Of a stretch of DNA of 14,285 bases, positions 1 to 5,706 are shown one piece after another; positions within the stretch are counted from its first letter, which is position 1, and every line of letters starts with the position of its first letter. The position numbers were made by a program, and so were the translations under genes. The notes beneath the pieces were generated by a model. It searched no databases and was not told where the DNA came from. It saw only the letters and a list, made by a program, of their open reading frames with translations. The DNA is from Pseudomonadota bacterium (GTDB lineage Bacteria; Pseudomonadota; Alphaproteobacteria; Reyranellales; Reyranellaceae), in the NCBI GenBank assembly GCA_023436825.1, contig JAEZHS010000467.1:1-14285 (forward strand), given 5' to 3'.

Positions 1-616
1 ACGTGCGTGCTGCCGCCGAGGCCGCCATGCGCGAAGTCATCGGCCGATCGAACCTGCAATACGGCCAGACCGAGGGTCGCGGCCACATCGAGCAGGACGC
101 CAAGGACCTGTTGCAGCGCATCCTCGATGAGTATGGGCTGGGCGTGCGCATCTCCAACGTCCAGCTCCTGCGTGTCGACCCGCCGCAGGAAGTGATCGCG
201 GCCTTCCGCGATGTGCAGGCGGCCCGCGCCGACAAGGAGAAGAGCATCAACGAGGCCAACACCTACCGCAACCAGGTACTGCCGCGCGCCAAGGGCGAGG
301 CCGAATCGATCATCCAGCGCGCCGAGGCCTCCAAGGCCGAGACCGTCGCCCGGGCAAGCGGCGACGCCCAGCGCTTCACCATGTGCAGGAGCAATACGAC
401 AAGGTCCGCGATGTCACGACCGAGCGGCTCTACCTCGACACCCTGGAGGAGGTGCTGCGTAACGTGAACAAGGTACTGGTCGACAAGAACACCTCGGGCA
501 CCGGCGTGCTGCCCTATCTGACGCTGCCCGCACCGAAGCCGACGCAACCCGCTAACCAACTGCCGCCGCCACCACTGCCAAGGGCCGCTCCTCCGGCCCA
601 GGGAGCGACGCAGTAG
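1..616 (+). pseudogene. hflK: HflK C-terminal part, interrupted by a one-base frameshift
   Basis: HflK is a membrane-anchored SPFH/prohibitin-family protein that, with HflC, forms a complex controlling the FtsH protease. The window opens inside the gene. The first part (about 3-383) reads through the late SPFH domain (REVIGRSNLQYGQTEGR, then LLQRILDEYGLGVRISNVQL) and the helical stretch ending GDAQRF. The match then jumps to another frame from 383, reading QEQYDKVRDVTTERLYLDT and then LRNVNKVLVDK, which aligns with the end of HflK. One extra base near 381-383 would restore a single frame, so this is a one-base deletion or a sequencing error. The tail after the conserved VLPYLTLP is proline-rich, ending at a TAG at 614-616. 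No hflC follows, although it normally lies directly downstream. Family assignment is firm; whether the gene is dead is not. Confidence 0.85.
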
Positions 617-748
617 ACGCGCGCGGCAGCGATTCCATTCATGGACGCGCCCGGCGGCGAGGTGTATGGCTACTGCACCATCGCCCCCTTAGCTTCGGCT
701 TGCGATGGCTGAGAGATGCGTGTGCTCCCGCCCCCAGCGGAGGCATGC

Positions 749-838
749 ATGAAAGAGTGGTTGGTACCACCCGTCCTGTTCCCGGTCTTTCTGGTTCTGT
801 TGATCATCGGCTACGCAATCCTTCGTGCGCCGACCTGA
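749..838 (+). CDS. 29-residue single-span membrane peptide (hypothetical)
   Basis: The translation is a short hydrophilic start (MKEW), one hydrophobic span of about 20 residues (VPPVLFPVFLVLLIIGYAIL) and a short tail ending RAPT. A strong Shine-Dalgarno sequence (AGCGGAGG) lies about 5 bases before the ATG, which is the main reason to believe a gene this small. It ends 29 bp before the next gene, which is also membrane-anchored, so the two are probably cotranscribed. No family is recognised. It could be a small membrane-protein regulator or subunit; the sequence gives no function. The alternative ATG at 745 opens a different, less protein-like frame. Confidence 0.55.
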   Translation: MKEWLVPPVLFPVFLVLLIIGYAILRAPT

Positions 839-867
839 CGGCCGCGCGCGGCCGGAAAGGATTCGCC

Positions 868-1380
868 ATGAAAATGCCCTCAAATACCACGCCTCTGATC
901 CAGGGCGCCGTGATCGGTGCCATCGCCTGCGCCGTCGTCGGCTTCACCTGGGGCGGCTGGGTGACAGGTGGCACGGCACGCAAGGACGCCGTGATGGCAG
1001 CGCACGAGGCGACGGTGACGGCGCTGGCGCCATTCTGCGCCGAGCGCTTCCGCGCCCAGGGCGACGCGTCAGACAGGATGGCCGAGCTCGCCAAGGCAAG
1101 CACGTGGGAACGCAGCAAGGTCCTGGAGAAGAGCGGCTTCGCCTCGTTGCCGGGCAGCAAGACCGGCGATTCCGACATCGCCCGCGCCTGCGTCGAGCTC
1201 CTGCTGGCGCCCGCGTCGGTTCATGCGCGCGCGCAGACGCTGACGCTCGCCTGCGCGAGCGAGACCGACCGGCTGATCTTCGCTTCGATCCACGGCGACG
1301 CTGCGATCGCCAGCGCCATCCGCGACGACACGGAATTCCGCGCGCTGGGCGTCGTGCTCAGAGCGCCAGATGCGGACTGA
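868..1380 (+). CDS. Hypothetical membrane-anchored protein, 170 aa
   Basis: The start ATG has a Shine-Dalgarno sequence (GGAAAGGA) about 7 bases upstream. Residues about 10-32 (IQGAVIGAIACAVVGFTWGG) form one N-terminal hydrophobic span, suggesting an uncleaved anchor or signal sequence. The rest is alanine-rich, mostly helical and hydrophilic, with three cysteines (in APFCAERF, ARACVELL and TLACASET), and is probably periplasmic. I do not recognise a named domain. The gene lies between the 29-residue membrane peptide and a gene whose ribosome binding site begins immediately after its stop codon, so it belongs to a four-gene run. A functional link to HflK upstream is possible but unsupported. 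Confidence 0.8.
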   Translation: MKMPSNTTPLIQGAVIGAIACAVVGFTWGGWVTGGTARKDAVMAAHEATVTALAPFCAERFRAQGDASDRMAELAKASTWERSKVLEKSGFASLPGSKTGDSDIARACVELLLAPASVHARAQTLTLACASETDRLIFASIHGDAAIASAIRDDTEFRALGVVLRAPDAD

Positions 1381-1390
1381 GGAGAACGGC

Positions 1391-1819
1391 GTGAGCAAGG
1401 CAGGTTGCGACGAAGGCGTCGCCGGCAGGCTTCTGGCGGCGCGCCGGTCGATGCGCGGCACGGAGTGGGACGGCAGCGATCTCGACCATTTCGTGCAGGT
1501 GCTCTGCCGGCTCGACTCCGACCGGCACGGCTTCGGCGCGCTCGATCTCCTCGCCATCGAGGACGCATGGGTCGGCGCGAGGGGCGAGACCTGGACGGGC
1601 GGCCTGGTGGCGCTGCTGATGAACGGCAGGCGCGCCCATGTCGACGGTCGTGCCGGGCGGTCGCACTGGGCCGAAGGAGATTCCGATATCGAGGCCGGGC
1701 TGCTCGACCGCGCGGCGCAACATCCCGCGCTCGGCGCGCGGCATGGCTGCCAGGACCATACATGTGACGACACGATGGCCTGCCGGCTCAATGAGCTCCT
1801 CGACAGGATTGCACGATGA
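1391..1819 (+). CDS. Hypothetical protein, 142 aa
   Basis: GTG is chosen as the start because GGAGA lies 5 bases before it, directly after the previous stop codon. An in-frame ATG at 1370 would overlap the previous gene by 11 bp and has no comparable binding site. The protein is soluble and mixed helical, with an acidic central part (WDGSDLDHFVQVLCRLD, LDLLAIEDAW) and a C-terminal cysteine/histidine patch (ARHGCQDHTCDDTMACRL) that could bind a metal, though no known zinc-finger spacing is clear. Its TGA overlaps the ATG of the next gene (ATGA), so the two are translationally coupled. No family is recognised. Confidence 0.7.
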   Translation: MSKAGCDEGVAGRLLAARRSMRGTEWDGSDLDHFVQVLCRLDSDRHGFGALDLLAIEDAWVGARGETWTGGLVALLMNGRRAHVDGRAGRSHWAEGDSDIEAGLLDRAAQHPALGARHGCQDHTCDDTMACRLNELLDRIAR

Positions 1820-2136
1820 CCGACGAACCGATCGAACTCGACCAGCGTCGCGGCCTCGCCGCCCAGAAGGCGACCAGCTCGCGCCGCCTGCTCGCCCAGG
1901 TCGAAGCCAACGAACGCGCCCTGCGGGAGCGCCGCGACCAGCTCGAATCGCATCTGATCGCCGCACCCGCGGCCAACTGGCCGGAGGCGGCGGAAAAGGC
2001 GCGCTATGTCATCGGGCTCTATGCCGCAAGCCTCGGCTCCGGTGACACGCAGCGCCACGCGCTGGTCGCGGCCGTGCTGGCCGATTTAGCGCGACTCGAG
2101 CTCGGCGACCCGACCAGACCTGCAGCGGACGCGTAA
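1816..2136 (+). CDS. Small hypothetical protein with a coiled-coil-like region, 106 aa
   Basis: It starts within an ATGA overlap with the upstream gene, typical of translational coupling. Residues about 10-50 (QRRGLAAQKATSSRRLLAQ, then ANERALRERRDQLESHL) are highly charged and helical and may form a coiled coil. The C-terminal half (AEKARYVIGLYAASL, HALVAAVLADLARLEL) looks like an amphipathic helical bundle. There is no signal sequence or membrane span, so it is probably cytoplasmic. It is the last gene before the hairpin terminator at 2153-2183. No named family is recognised. Confidence 0.75.
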   Translation: MTDEPIELDQRRGLAAQKATSSRRLLAQVEANERALRERRDQLESHLIAAPAANWPEAAEKARYVIGLYAASLGSGDTQRHALVAAVLADLARLELGDPTRPAADA

Positions 2137-2152
2137 GGCGCCACTCAAGCAA

Positions 2153-2183
2153 AAGGCCCCACCGGCTTTCGCCAGGGGGCCTT
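2153..2183. terminator. Bidirectional hairpin terminator between convergent genes
   Basis: An uninterrupted 8-bp stem (AAGGCCCC with GGGGCCTT) encloses a 15-base loop. On the plus strand the stem ends in TT and is followed by a pyrimidine-rich stretch; on the minus strand it is followed by TTTTGCTT, closer to a Rho-independent tail. It sits between the stop of the plus-strand run (2136) and the stop of the minus-strand csp gene (2265), where a shared terminator is expected. Confidence 0.6.
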
Positions 2184-2237
2184 CGTCCTCCCCCTGCGCG
2201 CCTGCCGGTACATCCGCGACTCGACGCTCGGGGAGAT

Positions 2238-2255
2238 CGCCGGCTCGCGCCGGCG
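2238..2255 (-). other. Perfect GC hairpin just downstream of csp
   Basis: A 7-bp perfect stem (CGCCGGC with GCCGGCG) closes a four-base loop that reads GCGA, a GNRA tetraloop, in the csp transcript. It lies about 10 bases after the csp stop codon. There is no T run after it, so it may stabilise the 3' end or assist the terminator at 2153-2183. Confidence 0.4.
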
Positions 2256-2264
2256 GCGGGTCGA

Positions 2265-2477
2265 TCAGTCGACCTGCTTGAGGTTTTCGGCCGACAGCTT
2301 GCCGCTGCGGCTATCGGTCTTCAGGTCGAACTGGATCTTCTGGCCTTCACTCAGGTGACTGAGGCCGGCGCGCTCGACGGCGCTGATATGGACGAAGGCA
2401 TCCTTGCCGCCATTGTCGGGCTGGATGAAGCCGAAGCCCTTGGTCGCGTTAAACCACTTCACGGTTCCCGTCGTCAT
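2265..2477 (-). CDS. Cold shock protein, CspA family
   Basis: Seventy residues make up one cold shock domain, the usual size for the family. The nucleic-acid-binding motifs are clear: KGFGFIQP (RNP1, about residues 13-20) and DAFVHIS (RNP2, about 26-32). The N-terminal MTTGTVKWFNATKGFGF is classic. Such proteins bind single-stranded RNA and DNA and loosen RNA structure, often but not always on cold shock. AAAGGG lies about 7 bases before the ATG. The gene is divergent from a fatty acid desaturase across about 250 bp, so the two may share regulation. A degenerate copy of its 3' part lies at 13252-13345. I give no specific csp letter because paralogs cannot be separated by sequence alone. Confidence 0.95.
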   Translation of the reverse strand: MTTGTVKWFNATKGFGFIQPDNGGKDAFVHISAVERAGLSHLSEGQKIQFDLKTDSRSGKLSAENLKQVD

Positions 2478-2724
2478 GGGAAAACCCTTTCACAACATAG
2501 CCATGCTGGCCTGCGTGGAAAGGCAAGCCGTCGAATTCGCACAAATCTCAGGAGCAAGTCGGAGGGCGGGCCCGGTCCAAATCAGGCGCGGCCAAGTCGT
2601 CAGTCCGTCTATCGACCCTGTCGATGTGGGGATTTGTCGGACCTGCTGCAAGCACCGCAGAGAAACATTGTGCGCCCCATGCGGACTTCCCATGTTCAGG
2701 GACCACCAACACAGGGGACCGTCG

Positions 2725-3837
2725 ATGACTCCGAAACGGGATCTCGCCCGCTCGGATGCCGAGGTCCGCCGGGTGGCCGCTGCATTCGTTCGACCGAGTC
2801 ACGCCAGGGGGCTGACTCAGCTCCTCACGTCCTTCGGTCCCTTCCTCGCCGGTTGCGCGGCGATGTACCTCGCGCTGCCGGTGTCCTACCTGCTCACCCT
2901 CGCCCTCGCTGTGCCGACCGGCCTGCTGGTGGTGCGCATCTTCATCGTGCAGCACGATTGCGGGCACGGATCGTTCCTGCCCTCGCGGTGGGCCAATACG
3001 CTAATCGGCCGGCTGTGCAGCCTGGCGACACTGACGCCGTTCGCCAACTGGAGCCGCCAGCACGGTCTTCATCATGCCGACTGGAACAACCTCGATCGCA
3101 AGGGCGGCGATATCTATTCAGCCTGCCTCACCGTGCGCGAGTACTTGGCGCGCACGCCATGGCAACGGCTGCTCTATCGGCTGCCGCGCCATCCGCTGAT
3201 CGCCAACCTGCTGCTGCCGCCGTTCGTCTTCATCGTCCTCTACCGGGTACCGTTCGACACGCCGCAAGGATGGGCGCGCGAGCGACGCTCGGTGTATCTC
3301 ACGAACGCGGCGCTGGCAGTGCTGTTCGGCGCGCTGGCCAGCCTGCTGGGATGGCGGCAAGTCCTGATGGTCCATCTGCCGATCATGATCGTGGCCTCGA
3401 TTGTCGGCGTCTGGTTGTTCACCCTGCAGCACCGCTTCGAGACCGCCCAATGGACGAACGAGAAGCAATGGAGCTTCATCGGCGCCGCGCTCACCGGCTC
3501 GTCGTGGCTGCGCCTGCCGCGCGCCCTGCACTGGCTGACCGGAAACATCGGCTTCCATCACATCCATCATCTCAACCCGCGGGTGCCGAACTACAGGCTG
3601 GGCGCGGCGCACGCGGCCGTGCAGCAGGTACGCCGCGTGCGCGGGCTGGATCTGATGGATGGACTGCATGCACCCTGGTTGACTTTGTGGGACGAGGTAT
3701 CCGGCCGCCTGGTCCGCTTCAGCGATGTCGGAAGCAACCCGACAGGACGCAGCCGGTCGGAACCCGTTCAGCCGGTCCTGGCGTCGACCGCTGCCTTTTC
3801 CAGGCGCGCCGCACTCTCGTCGAGCTCTTCGCCGTAG
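2725..3837 (+). CDS. Membrane fatty acid desaturase
   Basis: This is an integral-membrane, di-iron acyl desaturase, which introduces double bonds into fatty acyl chains and so raises membrane fluidity. All three histidine boxes are present: HDCGH (residues 77-81), HGLHH (113-117) and HHIHH (278-282), plus the QHRFE element near 236 seen in delta-12/omega-6-type enzymes. Hydrophobic spans lie at about 36-75, 160-173, 192-210 and 214-235. ATG 2725 is preferred because AGGGGA sits 6 bases upstream; an in-frame ATG at 2692 is possible. The last 23 or so codons run antisense into the small gene at 3768-3986 and end in a serine run, so the C-terminal tail is probably unstructured. Regiospecificity cannot be read from the sequence. 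The divergent csp gene supports a cold-adaptation role by inference. Confidence 0.92.
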   Translation: MTPKRDLARSDAEVRRVAAAFVRPSHARGLTQLLTSFGPFLAGCAAMYLALPVSYLLTLALAVPTGLLVVRIFIVQHDCGHGSFLPSRWANTLIGRLCSLATLTPFANWSRQHGLHHADWNNLDRKGGDIYSACLTVREYLARTPWQRLLYRLPRHPLIANLLLPPFVFIVLYRVPFDTPQGWARERRSVYLTNAALAVLFGALASLLGWRQVLMVHLPIMIVASIVGVWLFTLQHRFETAQWTNEKQWSFIGAALTGSSWLRLPRALHWLTGNIGFHHIHHLNPRVPNYRLGAAHAAVQQVRRVRGLDLMDGLHAPWLTLWDEVSGRLVRFSDVGSNPTGRSRSEPVQPVLASTAAFSRRAALSSSSSP

Positions 3838-3986
3838 CGGGTCAGTCGGCGGCGGTCGCCCTCATCGGTGACCGTACCCATCAGGCGTCGCGCCCGGCGG
3901 GCGAGGTCGCGCAAGCCATCCGCCTGCTTGAGGATGGCCTCCTTGCTGGGAGGCCGCGGGGCTGACGGCACGATCTTTTCGAACAT
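3768..3986 (-). CDS. Small helical protein, copy 1 (72 aa, hypothetical)
   Basis: A soluble, highly charged, probably all-helical protein containing PPSKEAILKQADGLRDLARR and DRRRLTRYGEELDESAARLE. AAGGAGA lies 7 bases before the ATG, an excellent ribosome binding site that decides for this start over the ATG at 4055. A second copy at 14055-14276 is about 80% identical over 72 aligned residues, and the DNA around the start and ribosome binding site is nearly identical. A weaker relative is at 11093-11293. No function is known to me. The gene converges on the desaturase and overlaps its 3' end by 70 bp. Confidence 0.85.
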   Translation of the reverse strand: MFEKIVPSAPRPPSKEAILKQADGLRDLARRARRLMGTVTDEGDRRRLTRYGEELDESAARLEKAAVDARTG

Positions 3987-4209
3987 GTCTTCTCCTTGGT
4001 GGCGCAGGCGAAGGGAACGCGCGCGATCCGGGCGCCGGCGATTGCTCGTCGGCAACGTGAAGCGATGTCTAAAGGGTTCCTTCCCGGCCCTGGCGGCCCG
4101 GCAACAGGCGGACGAGACCGCCTTGCATCAAGCCATAGCAGGCTGGGCTTGCCGTGACCACCGCGAGGTCCTGCTTGAAAGGTCAGGCCGATTCGCCCAA
4201 GGGTAGTCG

Positions 4210-4467
4210 ATGAACAAAGCCAAACAGTCGGTGGACCTGTCCGGCCGGCGCCGGCGGCTCGGCGCCTCGCGGGAGACAATGGCGGCGGGCCTCGGCCTGC
4301 CGGTCGACACGGTCAAGGCGATCGAGGATGGCACGGGGTCCGATCAGGAGCACGACCAGTACGACACCTGGCTCGGCCGCATCGAGAACTGGCAGGCCGA
4401 CGAACGGGCACGACAGTTCCTCACCGCGGGCAAAGGCGGCCGCTTCGACAGCAAGGGCGAGGAATGA
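4210..4467 (+). CDS. Small helix-turn-helix-like protein, 85 aa
   Basis: AAGGG lies 6 bases before the ATG. Residues about 13-41 (RRRRLGASRETMAAGLGL followed by PVDTVKAIEDG) resemble the XRE/Cro helix-turn-helix pattern, in which a first helix of the R-E-x-(M/L)-A type is followed by a turn and a recognition helix ending I-E-x-G. The C-terminal half is acidic and aromatic (YDTWLGRIENWQADERARQF) and may be a dimerisation or partner-binding helix. It is divergent from the small helical gene across 223 bp, so it could regulate that promoter or its own. The fold call rests on pattern only. Confidence 0.7.
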   Translation: MNKAKQSVDLSGRRRRLGASRETMAAGLGLPVDTVKAIEDGTGSDQEHDQYDTWLGRIENWQADERARQFLTAGKGGRFDSKGEE

Positions 4468-4815
4468 CCTTGCGCACTGCCATGATGGTGCCCATGTTCA
4501 TATGATCGTCGGCAGCGACCTCCGGGCGCCGACGGCTGAGAGAAAGAGGCACGCCTCGCGCTCCCGCCTGTCGAGACCGACAAAAAGGTGACTTCTGCGC
4601 CGCCAGCCAAGAGCCGTCGACCGGCTTGTCCGGCAGGAGCTCGCGCTCCTGCGGACCCTCGGGCGTGACCGCCGCACGGCGTCCGCCCGCCTGCCCATCG
4701 TGAGCCGCAGCGGACCTGCCGCCCATATTCGGGCCACCGGCATTCGCGCCGCCGACATCCGGCCAGCTTGCGCTGCGAGGGCGCCGGCCAGCCGGCGGCC
4801 GCTCACTTCGCCGAC
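4468..4815. other. Stretch without a convincing gene
   Basis: No plus-strand frame here has both a ribosome binding site and protein-like composition. It contains a perfect hairpin (4633-4652). On the minus strand, about 4600-4765 keeps a high third-position G+C frame with segments such as TPEGPQERELLPDKPVDGSW, but the frame loses protein character towards 4500 and has no good start, so it may be a gene remnant. Confidence 0.4.
4633..4652. other. Perfect 8-bp hairpin with four-base loop
   Basis: The arms GCAGGAGC and GCTCCTGC pair perfectly around TCGC (GCGA, a GNRA loop, on the minus strand). It lies about 165 bp after the helix-turn-helix gene and has no T run, so its role is unclear. It uses the same loop as the hairpin at 2238-2255. 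Confidence 0.35.
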
Positions 4816-5379
4816 GTGACTTTCACCCTTCCCCGTGCACCGGCACCCACCGGTTCGGCGGCACGCCATCTGCCGGCGGGCTGTAGCCTGCGACGCGCCG
4901 CGCCGGGCGACGTCGAGCGTGTCGCCGACCTCCTGCGTGTCGACGATCGGCTCGAGATGGAAGCGCTCGAAGGACGACCCGCCCTCGACGTGCTGCGGAG
5001 CTGGATGAGCGGCGGATCGCACGTCCTCGTGGTGCGCGGCGCGGCCGCGGCGATTTTCGGCATCGTTGAATGCTCCGACATCCCGCAGCCGCAGCGCATG
5101 GCGACGCCGTGGGCAGCCGTCGTGTCCACACTCGGTGACGAGGATCTCGTCGACATGCTGTGGCTCTCGCGCCTGCAGGTCGATGCCTGGCAACGGCGCT
5201 GGCCGGTGCTGCAGACGGTATGCGACGTGCGCAACCGGTTTCGCAGCCAGTGGCTCGACTGGCTGGGCTTCGAGTGCCGGGGCCGCGTCGAGCGCTTCGG
5301 CGCGGCCGGCCGGCCCTTCGATCTTCACGTGCGCCTGCGCGGCACGGCGCAGCCGACGCTTGCCCGCTCGATCCAATGA
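4816..5379 (+). CDS. GNAT-like protein of the phage T7 gp13 (internal virion protein A) type
   Basis: After about 20 variable residues the protein shows a recognisable order: SLRRAAPGDVERVADLLR (about 24-41), DDRLEMEALEG (43-53), the strand VLVVRGAAAAIFGIVE (70-85), VSTLGDEDL (103-111), then VCDVRNRFRSQWLDWLGFE (about 135-153) and FGAAGRPFDLHVR (161-173). This is the pattern of the DUF2833/T7 gp13-like family, which has an acetyltransferase-like fold and is common in phages and prophages; enzymatic activity is not established. The start is uncertain: GTG 4816 is given, TTG 4768 is in frame, and neither has a clear binding site. The stop overlaps the next ATG (ATGA). No other phage structural genes are nearby, so this may be a domesticated phage gene. 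Confidence 0.7.
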   Translation: MTFTLPRAPAPTGSAARHLPAGCSLRRAAPGDVERVADLLRVDDRLEMEALEGRPALDVLRSWMSGGSHVLVVRGAAAAIFGIVECSDIPQPQRMATPWAAVVSTLGDEDLVDMLWLSRLQVDAWQRRWPVLQTVCDVRNRFRSQWLDWLGFECRGRVERFGAAGRPFDLHVRLRGTAQPTLARSIQ

Positions 5380-5705
5380 AGCGGCCGACACGCGGCACGA
5401 TGCGTCACCTGGGCGTGCTGCGGGGCAACGGCACGCTTCGCGGCGGCGGCGTCGTGCTCGGCTCTGTCGAATACGAGATCGACGGCTTCTGCACCCCGCC
5501 GGGCGAGATCGTTGGATCGGGCGAGATCCGCATGGCGCCGGCCGAGCTCGCCAATGCCGTCGGCCGTCGGGACCTCGAACTTGCGACCGAGGACGGCAAG
5601 GTCCTGGCCCTTCGCTTCTCCGGCGGCCGGCCCGACACCAGGGCCGGCGCAGCGCATGCCGACATCCTCGGCGGCCTGCCCGCCGAGGATGAATGGCGCC
5701 GCTGA
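5376..5705 (+). CDS. Hypothetical protein coupled to the gp13-like gene, 109 aa
   Basis: It starts in an ATGA overlap with the upstream gene, so translation is probably coupled; ATG 5400 is an alternative in-frame start. The sequence is glycine-rich and predicted mostly beta (LGVLRGNGTLRGGGVVLGSV, then EYEIDGFCTPPGEIVGSGEI), followed by LELATEDGKVLALRFSGGRP. There is no signal sequence or membrane span. It resembles small beta-rich proteins of unknown function seen in other alphaproteobacteria, but I cannot name a family. It is convergent with the FkbM-type gene, with only 1 bp between the two stop codons. Confidence 0.7.
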   Translation: MKRPTRGTMRHLGVLRGNGTLRGGGVVLGSVEYEIDGFCTPPGEIVGSGEIRMAPAELANAVGRRDLELATEDGKVLALRFSGGRPDTRAGAAHADILGGLPAEDEWRR

Positions 5706-5706
5706 G

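Noticed and set aside
1069..2058. Long minus-strand open frame opposite the four-gene run
   Set aside because: The plus-strand genes have ribosome binding sites and coupled starts; the minus-strand frame lacks these and has low-complexity composition.
2355..3965. A 536-codon open frame on the plus strand overlapping csp and the desaturase
   Set aside because: It is arginine/proline/alanine-rich with no recognisable domain, while the overlapping frame carries all three desaturase histidine boxes; it is a GC-rich shadow.
4498..5391. 297-codon minus-strand open frame opposite the gp13-like gene
   Set aside because: The plus strand matches a known family over most of its length; the minus frame is arginine/alanine-rich without domain features.
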